Source of the DNA: Selaginella tamariscina
Taxonomy: Eukaryota; Streptophyta; Lycopodiopsida; Selaginellales; Selaginellaceae
Assembly: GCA_003024785.1 (NCBI GenBank)
Contig: PUQB01000003.1
Coordinates: 1,689,817 to 1,753,816 of the forward strand
Direction: 5' to 3'
Length of the DNA stretch: 64,000 bases
Shown: positions 36,706 to 46,189 of the stretch, piece by piece
Numbering within the stretch: position 1 is the stretch's first letter
Layout of the letters: each line of letters begins with the position of its first letter
Translations under genes and position numbers: made by a program
The notes under the pieces: model-generated
Database searches by the model: none
Told to the model about the DNA's origin: nothing
Seen by the model: only the letters and a program-made list of their open reading frames with translations

Positions 36706-37540
36706 GCGGCGGATTAATCCTGCCGCTATGGTGAGACGTATAGCGGCGGGATTAATCCCGCCGCTATATGGTGAGACGTGTGTAGGCGGGATTAATCCCA
36801 CTGCCATTTCAGGCAGGTTATTCGGTTAGCCTATGAGCGGCGGGATTAATCCCGCCGCCTAAGATGCCCTGTGAGAATCCGGCGGGATTTATTCCGCCGC
36901 CATTGCCCTGTCTGAAGGGCCTAGGGGGGATTAATCCCCGGATTCACCAGGGCATTGGCGTCCGACGGGATTAATCCCGCTGCATAATGCCCTGCGCGGA
37001 ATCGGGCGGATTTATCCCGCCGCCAACCTGCTGAAGGCCTAGGCGGCGGGATTAATCCCGCCGATTCCTGCAGGGCAGGCGTCGGGATTAATCCGCCACG
37101 CAGGGCAATTGGCGTCCGCGGGATTAATCCCGCGCATAGGGACCGAGTGAAGGCCTGGGCGGCGGGATTAATCCCGCCGAGCCTTCAATGCCTGTTGGAG
37201 GAATGAATCCCGCCACCCTTCCTTTTTTCTCCATTGGTGAGTCGGACCAATCCCAAACGTTTCTGTCTGAGACGTAGAAGGTTTACAACATACCAATGGA
37301 GGACTGGGAAGGGTGGCGAGATTCATTTAACCATCCCTTACATGGTGGGCGAGATTAATCCCGCCTCCTTTCTGGAGTCACTGAAGGGGTGTGAAATAAA
37401 TCCTGCCAGTTCTCTCTGAGACCGAGAAGGGTGGCAAGATTAATTCCGCACTCCCGTTCAAGGCCTCCAGAAAGGTGGCGAGATTAATCCCGCCCACTCT
37501 TTCAGGAGGCATTGAAGGGGTGGCGAGATTAATCCCGCCG
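36706..37540. repeat. Palindrome array 2 (core GGCGGGATTAATCCCGCC)
   Basis: About 18 further copies of the same palindrome. Centres near 36715, 36753, 36793, 36847, 36889, 36932, 36972, 37012, 37053, 37089, 37125, 37169 and 37206 have a mean spacing of about 41 bp. More diverged copies follow at about 37356, 37398 (weak), 37441, 37495 and 37530. Intervening DNA includes repeated CAGGGCATTGGCG / AAGGCCT phrases. The array ends about 340 bp before the start codon of the ParB/methyltransferase-like gene. Confidence 0.93.
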
Positions 37541-37653
37541 CACCTTCCATGTGAATATATATGTGTATTAGTATATATAAGTTGCATATCTCATTTTATT
37601 TACTTTTATCATCTTATCATAATATTTCGAGTAAAAGCTAGGAATCTATGTAA

Positions 37654-37740
37654 AACTGTCCAGAGCTCACATTTGTGGTGGTTCTAAAACGAAATGTTAT
37701 CTTTCTTTTGCACTAGCACAAATGTGAGCTTTGGACAGTT
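37654..37740. repeat. Inverted repeat / potential hairpin, 24-bp arms
   Basis: The left arm 37654-37677 (from AACTGTCCAGAGCTCACATT) and the right arm 37717-37740 (to GAGCTTTGGACAGTT) pair at 23 of 24 positions, with a loop of 39 nt. It lies between array 2 and the start codon at 37881, so it would be in the leader if transcribed. It could be a small-RNA precursor-like hairpin, a regulatory stem or a tiny foldback element. Confidence 0.85.
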
Positions 37741-37880
37741 AATTCCGTCCTTCTCTCTGTGTATTATTTTTGTATATTCGGGTTTATACAAGTGTGTGTG
37801 CGTTTTTATATGATTTGTATTCATAGTGTATTATTTTGCAGAAGGACGATTTAATTAAACAAGGAGATCGAGTCATTAGT

Positions 37881-40868
37881 ATGGAGTCGTCGTCAAATTC
37901 TGGGTAAGAATTAAAATAAAATCTGTTATACTCGGATATGTGCTTGAACTAATCATTTTTGTATTCAGATGTGGAATTGAGGTGACATTAAAGACGAGCA
38001 GGAGAAGAGATGGGCAGGGGGATTCTGGAATCAACTTGGCCATATTTCAAACTAAACGGGAAGCGCATTGGAACAACCATGGTTGCTGTCAAACTAACCT
38101 CTGTCACATCGCATGGACAAGCAAAACAATGGAAAGTGGGTGTGCTAGTCAAGCATCCGAAAGCATGCTGTGAACCCAGATTGAACGATGCTCGACACAT
38201 ATGCCTTGTTCCATCCAATGTCACGTTCTCGGATCCAGAGGTCGCAGTTACAACATTAATTTCGGGTGGTTTTGTCGACTTGTGGATAATGACGTTCACG
38301 TGTTCACTAATGATGTTGACCTTGGGTTCTTCTTCAACTCAACGAAAGCCCATCTATGGAGGGGATCCATCTGGATGTCTACTTCGAAGATCTTCAGACT
38401 CATCGAGTAGGTGTATTGTCAGGAGATATTGCTTCACAATACAGAAAATCCACAAGTGGAGCAATCGTCCCTCTTCACATTGAAGAAGAACACAGCGACA
38501 TCATAAAGGAGATTGAGAGGGTGGCTTGGTCTCAGGTTCTTTACAGATCACGTTCAATTTGCTTAGAAATTTCGGGAGCTGGAAGAGTGTGCCGAGAACA
38601 TTAGAACAGCATCAATCGGGGATCACACATGTTGATTCGGATCGTAGAAGAAAATCATCATCGTTTTGTCAGCTGCACCTGTGGCATCCCATGCTGCAAT
38701 AAGCCACAAGGAAATGATGTTGGATGATAGGATTTACGAGTGTAGGGTTAAGTATTGCAGCGTCAACCCAAACTTCAATTACAGGCCACTCAACAGGAAC
38801 GTGTAGCTGAGCTCATGGAGAAGATGAAGGACGACAATTCTTACACCGTTCCACATAATGCTGTTTTGTGCGCATACTACGAGAGAAACAAAGGCGCTGA
38901 CAAAGTGTGGATCACAACACCGGAACAAATGAGGAAGGTTCAGACAGGAATAGAAAATCAGTTAAGTACTTACATCATTAGTGGCCAGCACACAATAACG
39001 GCAGCCCAACGACTTCTCGATGAACACAACAAAGGAACGATGGCAACAAAACTTTCCGAGCATACCCGTGAGAAGCTGACGAAAAATCGGCGTTTTTAGC
39101 GAAGCCGAATCTCACAATCGAGCAGTACCATAAGTTATCGGCGGAATGGGACGCTGCAGACACCAACCACTACAACAGCAAAATATGGGAGAAGTTCAAA
39201 CACACGCGAGCCGTGTGGGAATCTCTTCAGCGACCACAAAGAGCTACCGCAGGGAATACACAATCTGCGGACTACCGGGTAAGCAAATTGTTTGGGCGGG
39301 ATTTATCTCGCCGGTATATTAATCTGTCTTTTTTTAGAGAGTTGAAGAAATTGTAGCAGTTGATTTTGCCCAGGTGGGCGGGAAGGAAACATCCTTTTTG
39401 ATGATGTTGATTTCTTGTCCCGAGGATAGGATCTTTGCCAAATGGTTGGGGATTATGGAATCCTTTGCAAAAGGAACACTGAAGAAGAAGCAGACAAGTG
39501 AAGGGAGCCCTCAGAGAAGTCTGCAAAGAAACCCAGTAAGACGCCGAAGGCTAAGTCTGTTCAATCTATAAAGGATGTAGACAACGATTTCAAGCTCACA
39601 TGGTTGAAGCCTTTAAATGGAACAACGATGGAGGAGATGGAAGTCTTGGCTGATTTGGTGATTGATGGCAAATTACAATTAACAACAGCAGCCCACCTCT
39701 CCTTTTCATCTCAAGGCAATGGAGTTGAAGACGGTCAGGCACTTCAAGGAGTGGTTGGGAATACACTGCCACAAACTGGGTTGGACCTCGCTTCAACATA
39801 CGAAGAGGTCAGCAAATATTTGCATGTGACAACGATGATATGCTTGTCGAATGGGTGAATCAATCGGAAGATCTGGGCAAGAATCTATTGCACGCCAACG
39901 CCAAAAGGAGAACATTGCGATGACGCCTTCTCTTATGGCAGTCCTTCAGCAGCGGAGAACCGAGTTGAACCTTATAAAGGAGGATGCTACGAATCACGAC
40001 AAGCCCTACAGATGTTTGTTGTTGGATTCGGAGACTTTATGGGGTACCATCACTGCTTGTAGGAAACCGTTTCAATTGTTCGTGATGGATCGGCGGGTGT
40101 CAAAAAATCCTTCGACAGACAGGACTAGAGGATTTGGTGGAGAAACTTAGCCGTGCAAGCATGTACAAAGAAGGTATTTATTATTGAATTCATACTTGCA
40201 CTCTTGACTGATATCTACGTTTTCAGGTATTTATTTCTTGATTCTTGCTCATGTCACCGATACTTTGCCTTCGCCTTTGCCAAGAGGAATAAACATCGTT
40301 GGACAGGATTTTATATGAATGATGCTGATCCGAAGTGCATTGATTCGGTTGTTCACTTGGTTGTTAGGAATGCGCCAAACAATTTCAAACTTCCAAATGA
40401 CTGGCCAGGCATCTGTTTGCACTCCAACGGCCCTGAACCTCCATCCGATACACCGATAGGTGAGAGTGACGTATTCGGCAATGTACGTTATCCAAACATT
40501 ACAAGTCAAGCGGCACGGAGCATCGTCAACTTGATCAGGGGTCCTCACAGTGATGCGTGGGTTTTTGACTACTGCACTAGGGGGTCCGTCTTGAAGGAGT
40601 GTTACCTTCGGCATACATGTGTGTTTGCCGTTGAAAAGGATAAGACCATGGTTGAGGACCTGAACAAGTGGATAGAGAGGTTCTCAACTGATACCCCAAC
40701 AAACCATAAAGGAGTATTTGAGAAAGTTCCCTCCAGATAAGTGCGATAGCTCTGAAGACGAATCTGGTTCAATGTCGGAGTCTGAGGACGAACTTCAATC
40801 AGATATTAGACCGGAAGTTATCTCGAGGAGTACAGAACATTCACACAATGGAAACATCAATAGAAGAT
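37881..40868 (+). CDS. ParB-like domain plus DNA-methyltransferase-like protein, multi-exon, frameshifted
   Basis: MESSSNSG (37881-37904) ends at a GTAAG donor and the next exon begins near 37970. An unrecognised N-terminal region follows (KVGVLVKHPKACCEP near 38136). A ParB-like segment comes next: NPNFNYRPLN (38765-38794), QQERVAELMEKMKDD (from about 38793), VPHNAVLCAYYE, and YIISGQHTITAAQRL (38971-39015). The last resembles the GxxRxxAA box of ParB N-terminal domains, with His-Thr where Arg is usual. After a helical linker and a 59-bp intron (39279-39337), the C-terminal part has ITSQAARSIVNLI, then VFDYCTRGSVLKECYLRH and VFAVEKD (40561-40635). This fits the late-placed AdoMet motif I region of permuted DNA methyltransferases, whose pattern is D-x-F-x-G-S-G-T. 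I could not find a clear DPPY motif, and the glycine pattern is not canonical. An acidic Ser/Asp/Glu tail follows after a frame change near 40735. Both domain calls are by eye, and function is inferred. Confidence 0.5.
39294..39314. repeat. Single copy of the palindrome inside an intron of the ParB/methyltransferase-like gene
   Basis: GGGCGGGATTTATCTCGCC lies in the 59-bp intron 39279-39337 (donor GTAAGC, acceptor TTTTTTTAG). It is the only copy seen outside the two arrays. Confidence 0.8.
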
Positions 40869-41039
40869 AGAAGATCTTGAACCATCTCACAAGCGGCTTA
40901 GACCTTCTTCGCCTCACTCAGAAGGTAATAGAAGAAGAATTGTTAATGAGTTCTTAGAGTGACGAATAGTTGTAAATGAGTGTAACATAAGGCATTTTTG
41001 TATATTTCGTTTATATTTGTACAGAAAATAAATTCTCAA

Positions 41040-42101
41040 GGATTAATGAAGCTTTTAGTTCAAACATGGGTCACACATTAACAAGGTAAATAATATACCT
41101 TGATAATTTTAAGGTCAGCTAATTATCATTTTGCAGATGTAATGAAACAATTGAGAACATGGATTTTCAGCATTGCCATGAGGTAAGAGAGGGGTTTGGC
41201 GAAATTTCTTGTGCCACATGTCAGAATGACAGAGTTCATGCAGGAAATGGATAATAATGCAGCTCAAAACATCGTTACCATGGGGGCCACTTCAGTTTTT
41301 TCATCATTTTTTATTGGCTTCAGTTCCGAAATCAATTTCTTCAGCGCATGCAATATCTGAATCTTGTAAGGATGATGTACAATTAAATGATGAAGGGATA
41401 GGCAACGAGATAGTGGCAACGATAAATGTGAAAGGGAGCAAACAAGTGATTTGCAAAGTATTCAAGAGGCAACGCTATCCATGTTACTCATGGCCATATT
41501 GTGTTGTTGGATGTCAATGGTGTTCTGCTTCATCGACAAAGGCCCGAGGATAGGAAAAAAGAAATCAAACAAGGAGATTTCATTCCTTGTCATGGTAAAT
41601 TTCGATATGATATTATTTTTCGTCCAGGGTTGGATCGTCTCTTTCAAAAGCTTAAGGAGATGGGTGCGCTTGTGGGGATTTGGTCATGCATGCAGATTCA
41701 TAACTTAACACCGCTGTTGAATTTGCTTAAGAAACATTGTAGTGTTGCAGAAGAGGTGATTCGTAAAGATTGGATTTTTGACCAGCGAATGTTTAAACCT
41801 CTCGAATTTCACAATATAAAAAGGAAAGCAAGCCATACTTCTTCAAGAATGAAAGAATAATTGGGACTCATGGGGAGATCAGTCGCTTAAGGATAATGAA
41901 GAATGCACATATCTTAGTGTAGACGACTCTCCTCAGAAGGCTATGCTCAACCAAAACATTGCTTGTATTCATCCAATCACTTTCGATCCATATTCTGATA
42001 CCGATATCATGGATGAGCTAGTGAACTACTTGGATACGTGCCTCAGAAAGAAGAATCTCGAAAATTTTGTGAGCAGTATCCACCGTATCAACATTTCCTG
42101 A
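41040..42101 (+). CDS. FCP1/SCP-like HAD phosphatase gene carried in the element
   Basis: The core reads VLLDVNGVLLHRQRPEDRK (from about 41498), then YDIIFRPGLDRLFQKLKEMG, VGIWSCM (about 41676), VIRKDWIFDQRMFKPL, and after a frame change near 41830, VDDSPQKAMLN (41919-41951), ending INIS and a stop at 42099. This is the layout of FCP1/SCP (NLI-interacting-factor) HAD proteins, which dephosphorylate RNA polymerase II tails or other proteins. The usual DxDxT is here DVNGV, so the second Asp is replaced by Asn. Plant homologues with D-L/V-N-G exist, but catalysis is doubtful. Upstream exons near 41050-41200 (donors at about 41084 and 41186) are tentative. It could be captured host DNA or a core element gene. 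Confidence 0.6.
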
Positions 42102-42632
42102 AGCTTTTTTTCTCGTGATTTTGAATTTTATAAAATGAAGGATAGCAACCGGGCGCTTTATAATATTATTCTTAAGGAACGTCATTTTTAGATGAGCCTT
42201 TATGCAGACCTGGTCTTATTACATCTTATGTATTAACAAGGATGGCAACTCCCAATTGCATTCGTGAGAGTGTTAAGGTGGTGGCAACAACATCAAGATA
42301 TTGACCAAAATGATTTGATTAATCCGGAGAGTGATGATTTAGACAAAATGAGAAGATTTCTTGTATGGTTAGGAAGAAAGTATTTATAAAAAATTAACAT
42401 GTTGATAAGAAAATGATTTCATTTGTAATTATGTTTGATAGTATTTCTTCATTATTGTAAACTATTTTTAGAATAATATGAATATTCTAAGATATTTTAG
42501 GAATATTCCTTACTAAGTAAGGTTATTGAAGGATTAATTAATTAATTAATTAATATTTAAGGCTTAATTACATATTAATTAAATGATTAATTAATAATTA
42601 AAACTTAAGTATTAATTAGTAATTTATTTTAT
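42102..42632. other. Right subterminal region of the 16.4-kb element
   Basis: A short open stretch ending near 42388 (RVLRWWQQHQDIDQNDL, then MRRFLVWLGRKYL) may be the tail of a decayed gene that I do not recognise. From about 42540 the TTAATTAA-rich sequence matches the subterminal part of the 244-bp MITE (20450-20510). Confidence 0.45.
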
Positions 42633-42650
42633 ATTCCCATTTTCACGTAT

Positions 42651-42677
42651 CATGCCCACTTTAGTTACAACGTGCAT
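42651..42677 (-). repeat. Right terminal inverted repeat of the 16.4-kb element
   Basis: CATGCCCACTTTAGTTACAA continues to GTGCAT at 42677, the reverse complement of the left end type, followed by the ATAT duplication (42678-42681). Confidence 0.87.
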
Positions 42678-42681
42678 ATAT

Positions 42682-44160
42682 ATTGTTAAAGGTGCCGGTG
42701 TAAATTGTTTGGAGCCCCATCAAACTGAGGCACTTGTTCACATGTTCACACAACTTCAATTGAGTGTAGATTGAAGGCAAAACCTTGAGATTTTTCCTAC
42801 CCCTACATTTGTGGTACGACATTTGTAAGGCATCCTATTTGCATTTGCCTTCACAAAATCCTTGAGTATCTCTATGACTACCATAATGTGAGAGCAGGTT
42901 TTGACCAGGCAAGTGTTCCCATGTATTGAGGTGTAACCACTCATCCCTCCGGTGGTAGAACATGGTCTTTATGTCCAAGGCCATTCCATCAATACACCCA
43001 GTTAGTGCAACATATACAAACTCATGCCTTTGCTTTTGGGTGAGCTTATGAAAGGCATGTCTACATTGGGTAATTTCATTCCAGTTTGCCATTTGGCAGC
43101 GCTTCTTCTTGTAATAGTCAATCATGGAGATGCTAGCAATGCTTGGTGACATCTTGACCCTCTTTCCGGAACTTGTTAGGGTTGACTTGCAGTCCATAAA
43201 TCTCATGTTCCTTATTATAAGACTAATGCAAGGAACCTCTTCAAACATGGGTTGCCCTTTTGGGTTATTACTATTATACCTTGGATATGTTGAATCATCT
43301 GGCCGTTTTTAATTTAAATGTTCGCCACTTCACGAGGGATCCAAGATGCAATGTACCATTTGGTAAAACCTCTGTCACAATACACCCATGAAGTTCTCTT
43401 ATGATACAACTTCCATTGGATTGACAGCTAAGATGATGCCCCTCCCAACCTTGATTTCATAAAGAAAGAGAATCACCTCATCCCTCACAGTAGGTAAGTC
43501 ATCATCTTGTGAATTCGTACTAATATTTGTTTATGACCATGCATTCTTTGTGTCAACCTTGATTTCATTCACATTTCACAATACTAGAGAACCCTCTTCA
43601 AATTCCATTTTAAGAATCTCAACGTGCTTGTAAATGATGTTTACTTAAATATATACACACAGACCCTTGGGCAATATCATAACATGACGCATTATCATCT
43701 CAAATTTCCACAGTTCCAACGCCAACTATCTCATTGTTCTAGAAAAGATATACTTTATCTTCAATATTAAACATATTGACTCGCACATAAATATTTGTGT
43801 CATTTATGATATTGAGTTGCAGCTCCATGTATTCTCACATCAGATTTTTAACATTATACTTAAGTGTACTTGGTTGAATGCATGTAAGGCAAGTTGTCAA
43901 TCTGGGCCTCAACAATTAATACTTTCATGTCATTCACCTTTTCCTTTGGATAAAGTTCCTCTCAAGTGGTGTGGAGCAGTTTTGTGAAGTGTAATCATGC
44001 ATGAGCTGGATGATTTAGCAGTTGTGTTCTCAACATCAAGGAACTTTGGAGATGTGCAGGTGATAACTGAATCATCTTCTTTACAATGAGAGTTCTTGAT
44101 ACAACAATTACTAAAGAAGTATTTAGATCTTTTCTTTATACATATCACCCCTATTGATAA
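42682..44160 (-). pseudogene. Transposase-like gene remnant, copy 2, N-terminal part (continues from 26301)
   Basis: The minus strand reads on from the KCDTC side: WLHLNTWEHLPGQNLLSHYG (about 42950-42890), CRHAFHKLTQKQRHEFVYVA (about 43065-43005), and MFEEVPCISLIIRNMRFMDC upstream to 43248. An N-terminal region with PKFLDVENTTAKSSSS follows to about 44148. It is nearly identical to copy B 56582-58120. Together with 23940-26301 it forms one gene interrupted by the 16.4-kb element. Confidence 0.72.
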
Positions 44161-46175
44161 GGTTCAAACACAACACTGCATTCAATGAGGGATGCTTTAC
44201 TTTCTAAAACTGTTGTTCGATGATGGTCTCCAAAGAATTGGCCATCATGCAAAATGTGTGTCAGAGTTGCTAAAAAAAAAGTTGGCTCAATGTTATTTTA
44301 ATTCTTAGGGATCAAAATCCCATTTAGTGGATAAATAGGATGGATCTAAGCAGTTCATGGCAGATTATTGTTCCATAAATGTTATCACGGAACCTAATAG
44401 TTATCCCTTGCCGAACACACAAGATTTATTAAATCAATTGGGTATAAATCATAGGTTTACTAAATTGGATCTTGCTTTAAGTTAATAGCATATTCTTATG
44501 GCTCTAGAATATATTTCCAAACAGCATTTCAAACTTCTTTTAGTTTATATGAATTCCTTGTTATGCCTTTTAGTTTAATCTCTACTCCTTCCATGTTTTA
44601 GTACATGATGGATGAAGTTTTTAATAATGAGTTTTTGGAGACATTTACAAAGTACTTGGATGACATCCTAGTTCATACTCAAGGATCTTGAGGTGATCAT
44701 TTTAAGAAAGTAGCTTGCGTGTTCAAACGTTTACAAGAGTATGGACTCAAGTTGAAAAAGCCCAAGTTTGTTTTTGGCACAACTGAAACTATGTATTTGG
44801 GGTACATGGTTTTCCATGAGGGGTTGCATGTGAATCCATCCAAGGTGGAGGTTGTGGCAAAATTACCTTGTCCAATGAATGTACATCTTTACGATGGTTT
44901 CTTGATAAGGTCACGTATTTAGAACATTTTATACCCTATTTGGCTAATGTTAATGCTCCTTTGTGAGCCATGCTATCCAAGGGTGTTCCTTTTGTGTGGA
45001 CTGATGATTGTGAAGCTGCTTTTTATAAGTTACAAAAATATTTAACATCCTCTCTGATGCTTCATTATTCAGATTTTTTTTTCTGTTGTTTTATATTATG
45101 AACATATGCTTTTACAGTAGGTATTGGTGGAATCTTAATGTAGACTGAGGTTTGTGATGAGTTTGTTCAACATCTCATCACATATGTGATTAGAGCTTTG
45201 CAAGGTCCTTAACGTAAGTATTGTGCCTCATATCTTGAGTGTTTAGCTATAGTGTGGGCTTATGAGCATTTTCATGTAGTTTCGTACACTTTTAGAGTGT
45301 GATCATGCAATTGTTTCTGCATTGTTAAAAAACAAGAAGTTGCTAGAACTATTTGTCAAATGGGCACTTTGGCTCCAAATGTATGACTTTAAGGTCACGC
45401 ATCGTTTGAGGAATAATATGGTGGATAATAATGTTCTTTCTAAGGTTGCTTGTGCAATTATGGCCAATCAATTAAATTTCACAATTCCATCTCTTGTAGA
45501 GGCCTCAAAGACTCATGAAACAAATGTTTGGAATTAACCTATTTGCTTGGCACTAACCAATTCTTTTTAATCATTCAACTCTTGTTTCTCTTCATTCATG
45601 ACACAATTTCATATATGATGGTGTAGTTTATTTTGTTTGTATAGATATTACGGCTTTACTATGTTTAGTAGTTCCAACATATTTTGTTCCTAGGTACTAC
45701 ACCATATCATGATTCCCCACTCTCTTGTGGACATTTTGGTTATCCGAGAACTTTGTACAACTTACAACATTCATTTTATTAACCAAATATGCGACAAGAT
45801 GTGATTTAGTATGTGCAAAGTTATTCATTGTGTCAAACTTAAATTTCTTCACCATTGGAATTAATACAGGTGGAATAACCATTTGAACTTGTGAAATGGA
45901 ATTAATTAATCATTTCCCACCTTCGGTTGCATGTAATCAATATGTTATGGTTTAAAAAAATTATCTAATTGTGGGTGGAAGTTGGAGCTTTATCAAATGT
46001 CATAGTTCATAGTGTTATTGGATTTTTACTCATTCATGTAATTGCGCCATTTTTAAACGAATTTTATCAAATAATGGACATGCCTTTATTATTAAAGTTT
46101 GAAAGTTCTTACTTCACAAATGAGAATCCAATAATCTTTCACATTTTCTTTTCATCCACAAATAAATAAGTTGGT
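44161..46175 (+). mobile_element. Ty3/gypsy pol remnant (RT, RNase H, start of integrase)
   Basis: RT phrases: MDEVFNNEFLETFTKYLDDI (about 44611-44670, the YxDD box as YLDD), HFKKVACVFKRLQEYGLKLK and MYLGYMVFHEGLHVNPSKVE (44790-44850). RNase H: KWALWLQMYDFKVTHRLRNN (45358-45417) and NVLSKVACAIMANQ. The HHCC part of integrase follows: PLSCGHFGYPRTLYNLQH (about 45717-45770). Stops and frameshifts are frequent. The first 1.27 kb is duplicated at 58120-59367. Confidence 0.8.
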
Positions 46176-46189
46176 ACAATCTTTGTGTC

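Larger units (their letters stand above)
26302..42677. mobile_element. 16.4-kb DNA transposon with TIRs, palindrome arrays and ParB/methyltransferase-like cargo
   Basis: The left end (26302-26329) and right end (42651-42677) are inverted repeats matching at about 24 of 27 positions plus one inserted base, running from ATG to GGGCATG. ATAT lies at 26298-26301 and again at 42678-42681. The flanking sequence on both sides is one transposase-like gene, uninterrupted in copy B near 56575-56590 (CTCCATATATTGTTAAAG), which is the empty site. Contents from left to right: a transposase-like gene (-) split by copy D, palindrome array 1, AT-rich and microsatellite DNA, palindrome array 2, a hairpin, a ParB/methyltransferase-like gene (+), an FCP1-like phosphatase gene (+), and the subterminal region. 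The 244-bp MITE at 20312 has the same ends and a 4-bp duplication. Copy D is probably a later nested insertion, so the original element was about 14 kb. Confidence 0.85.
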
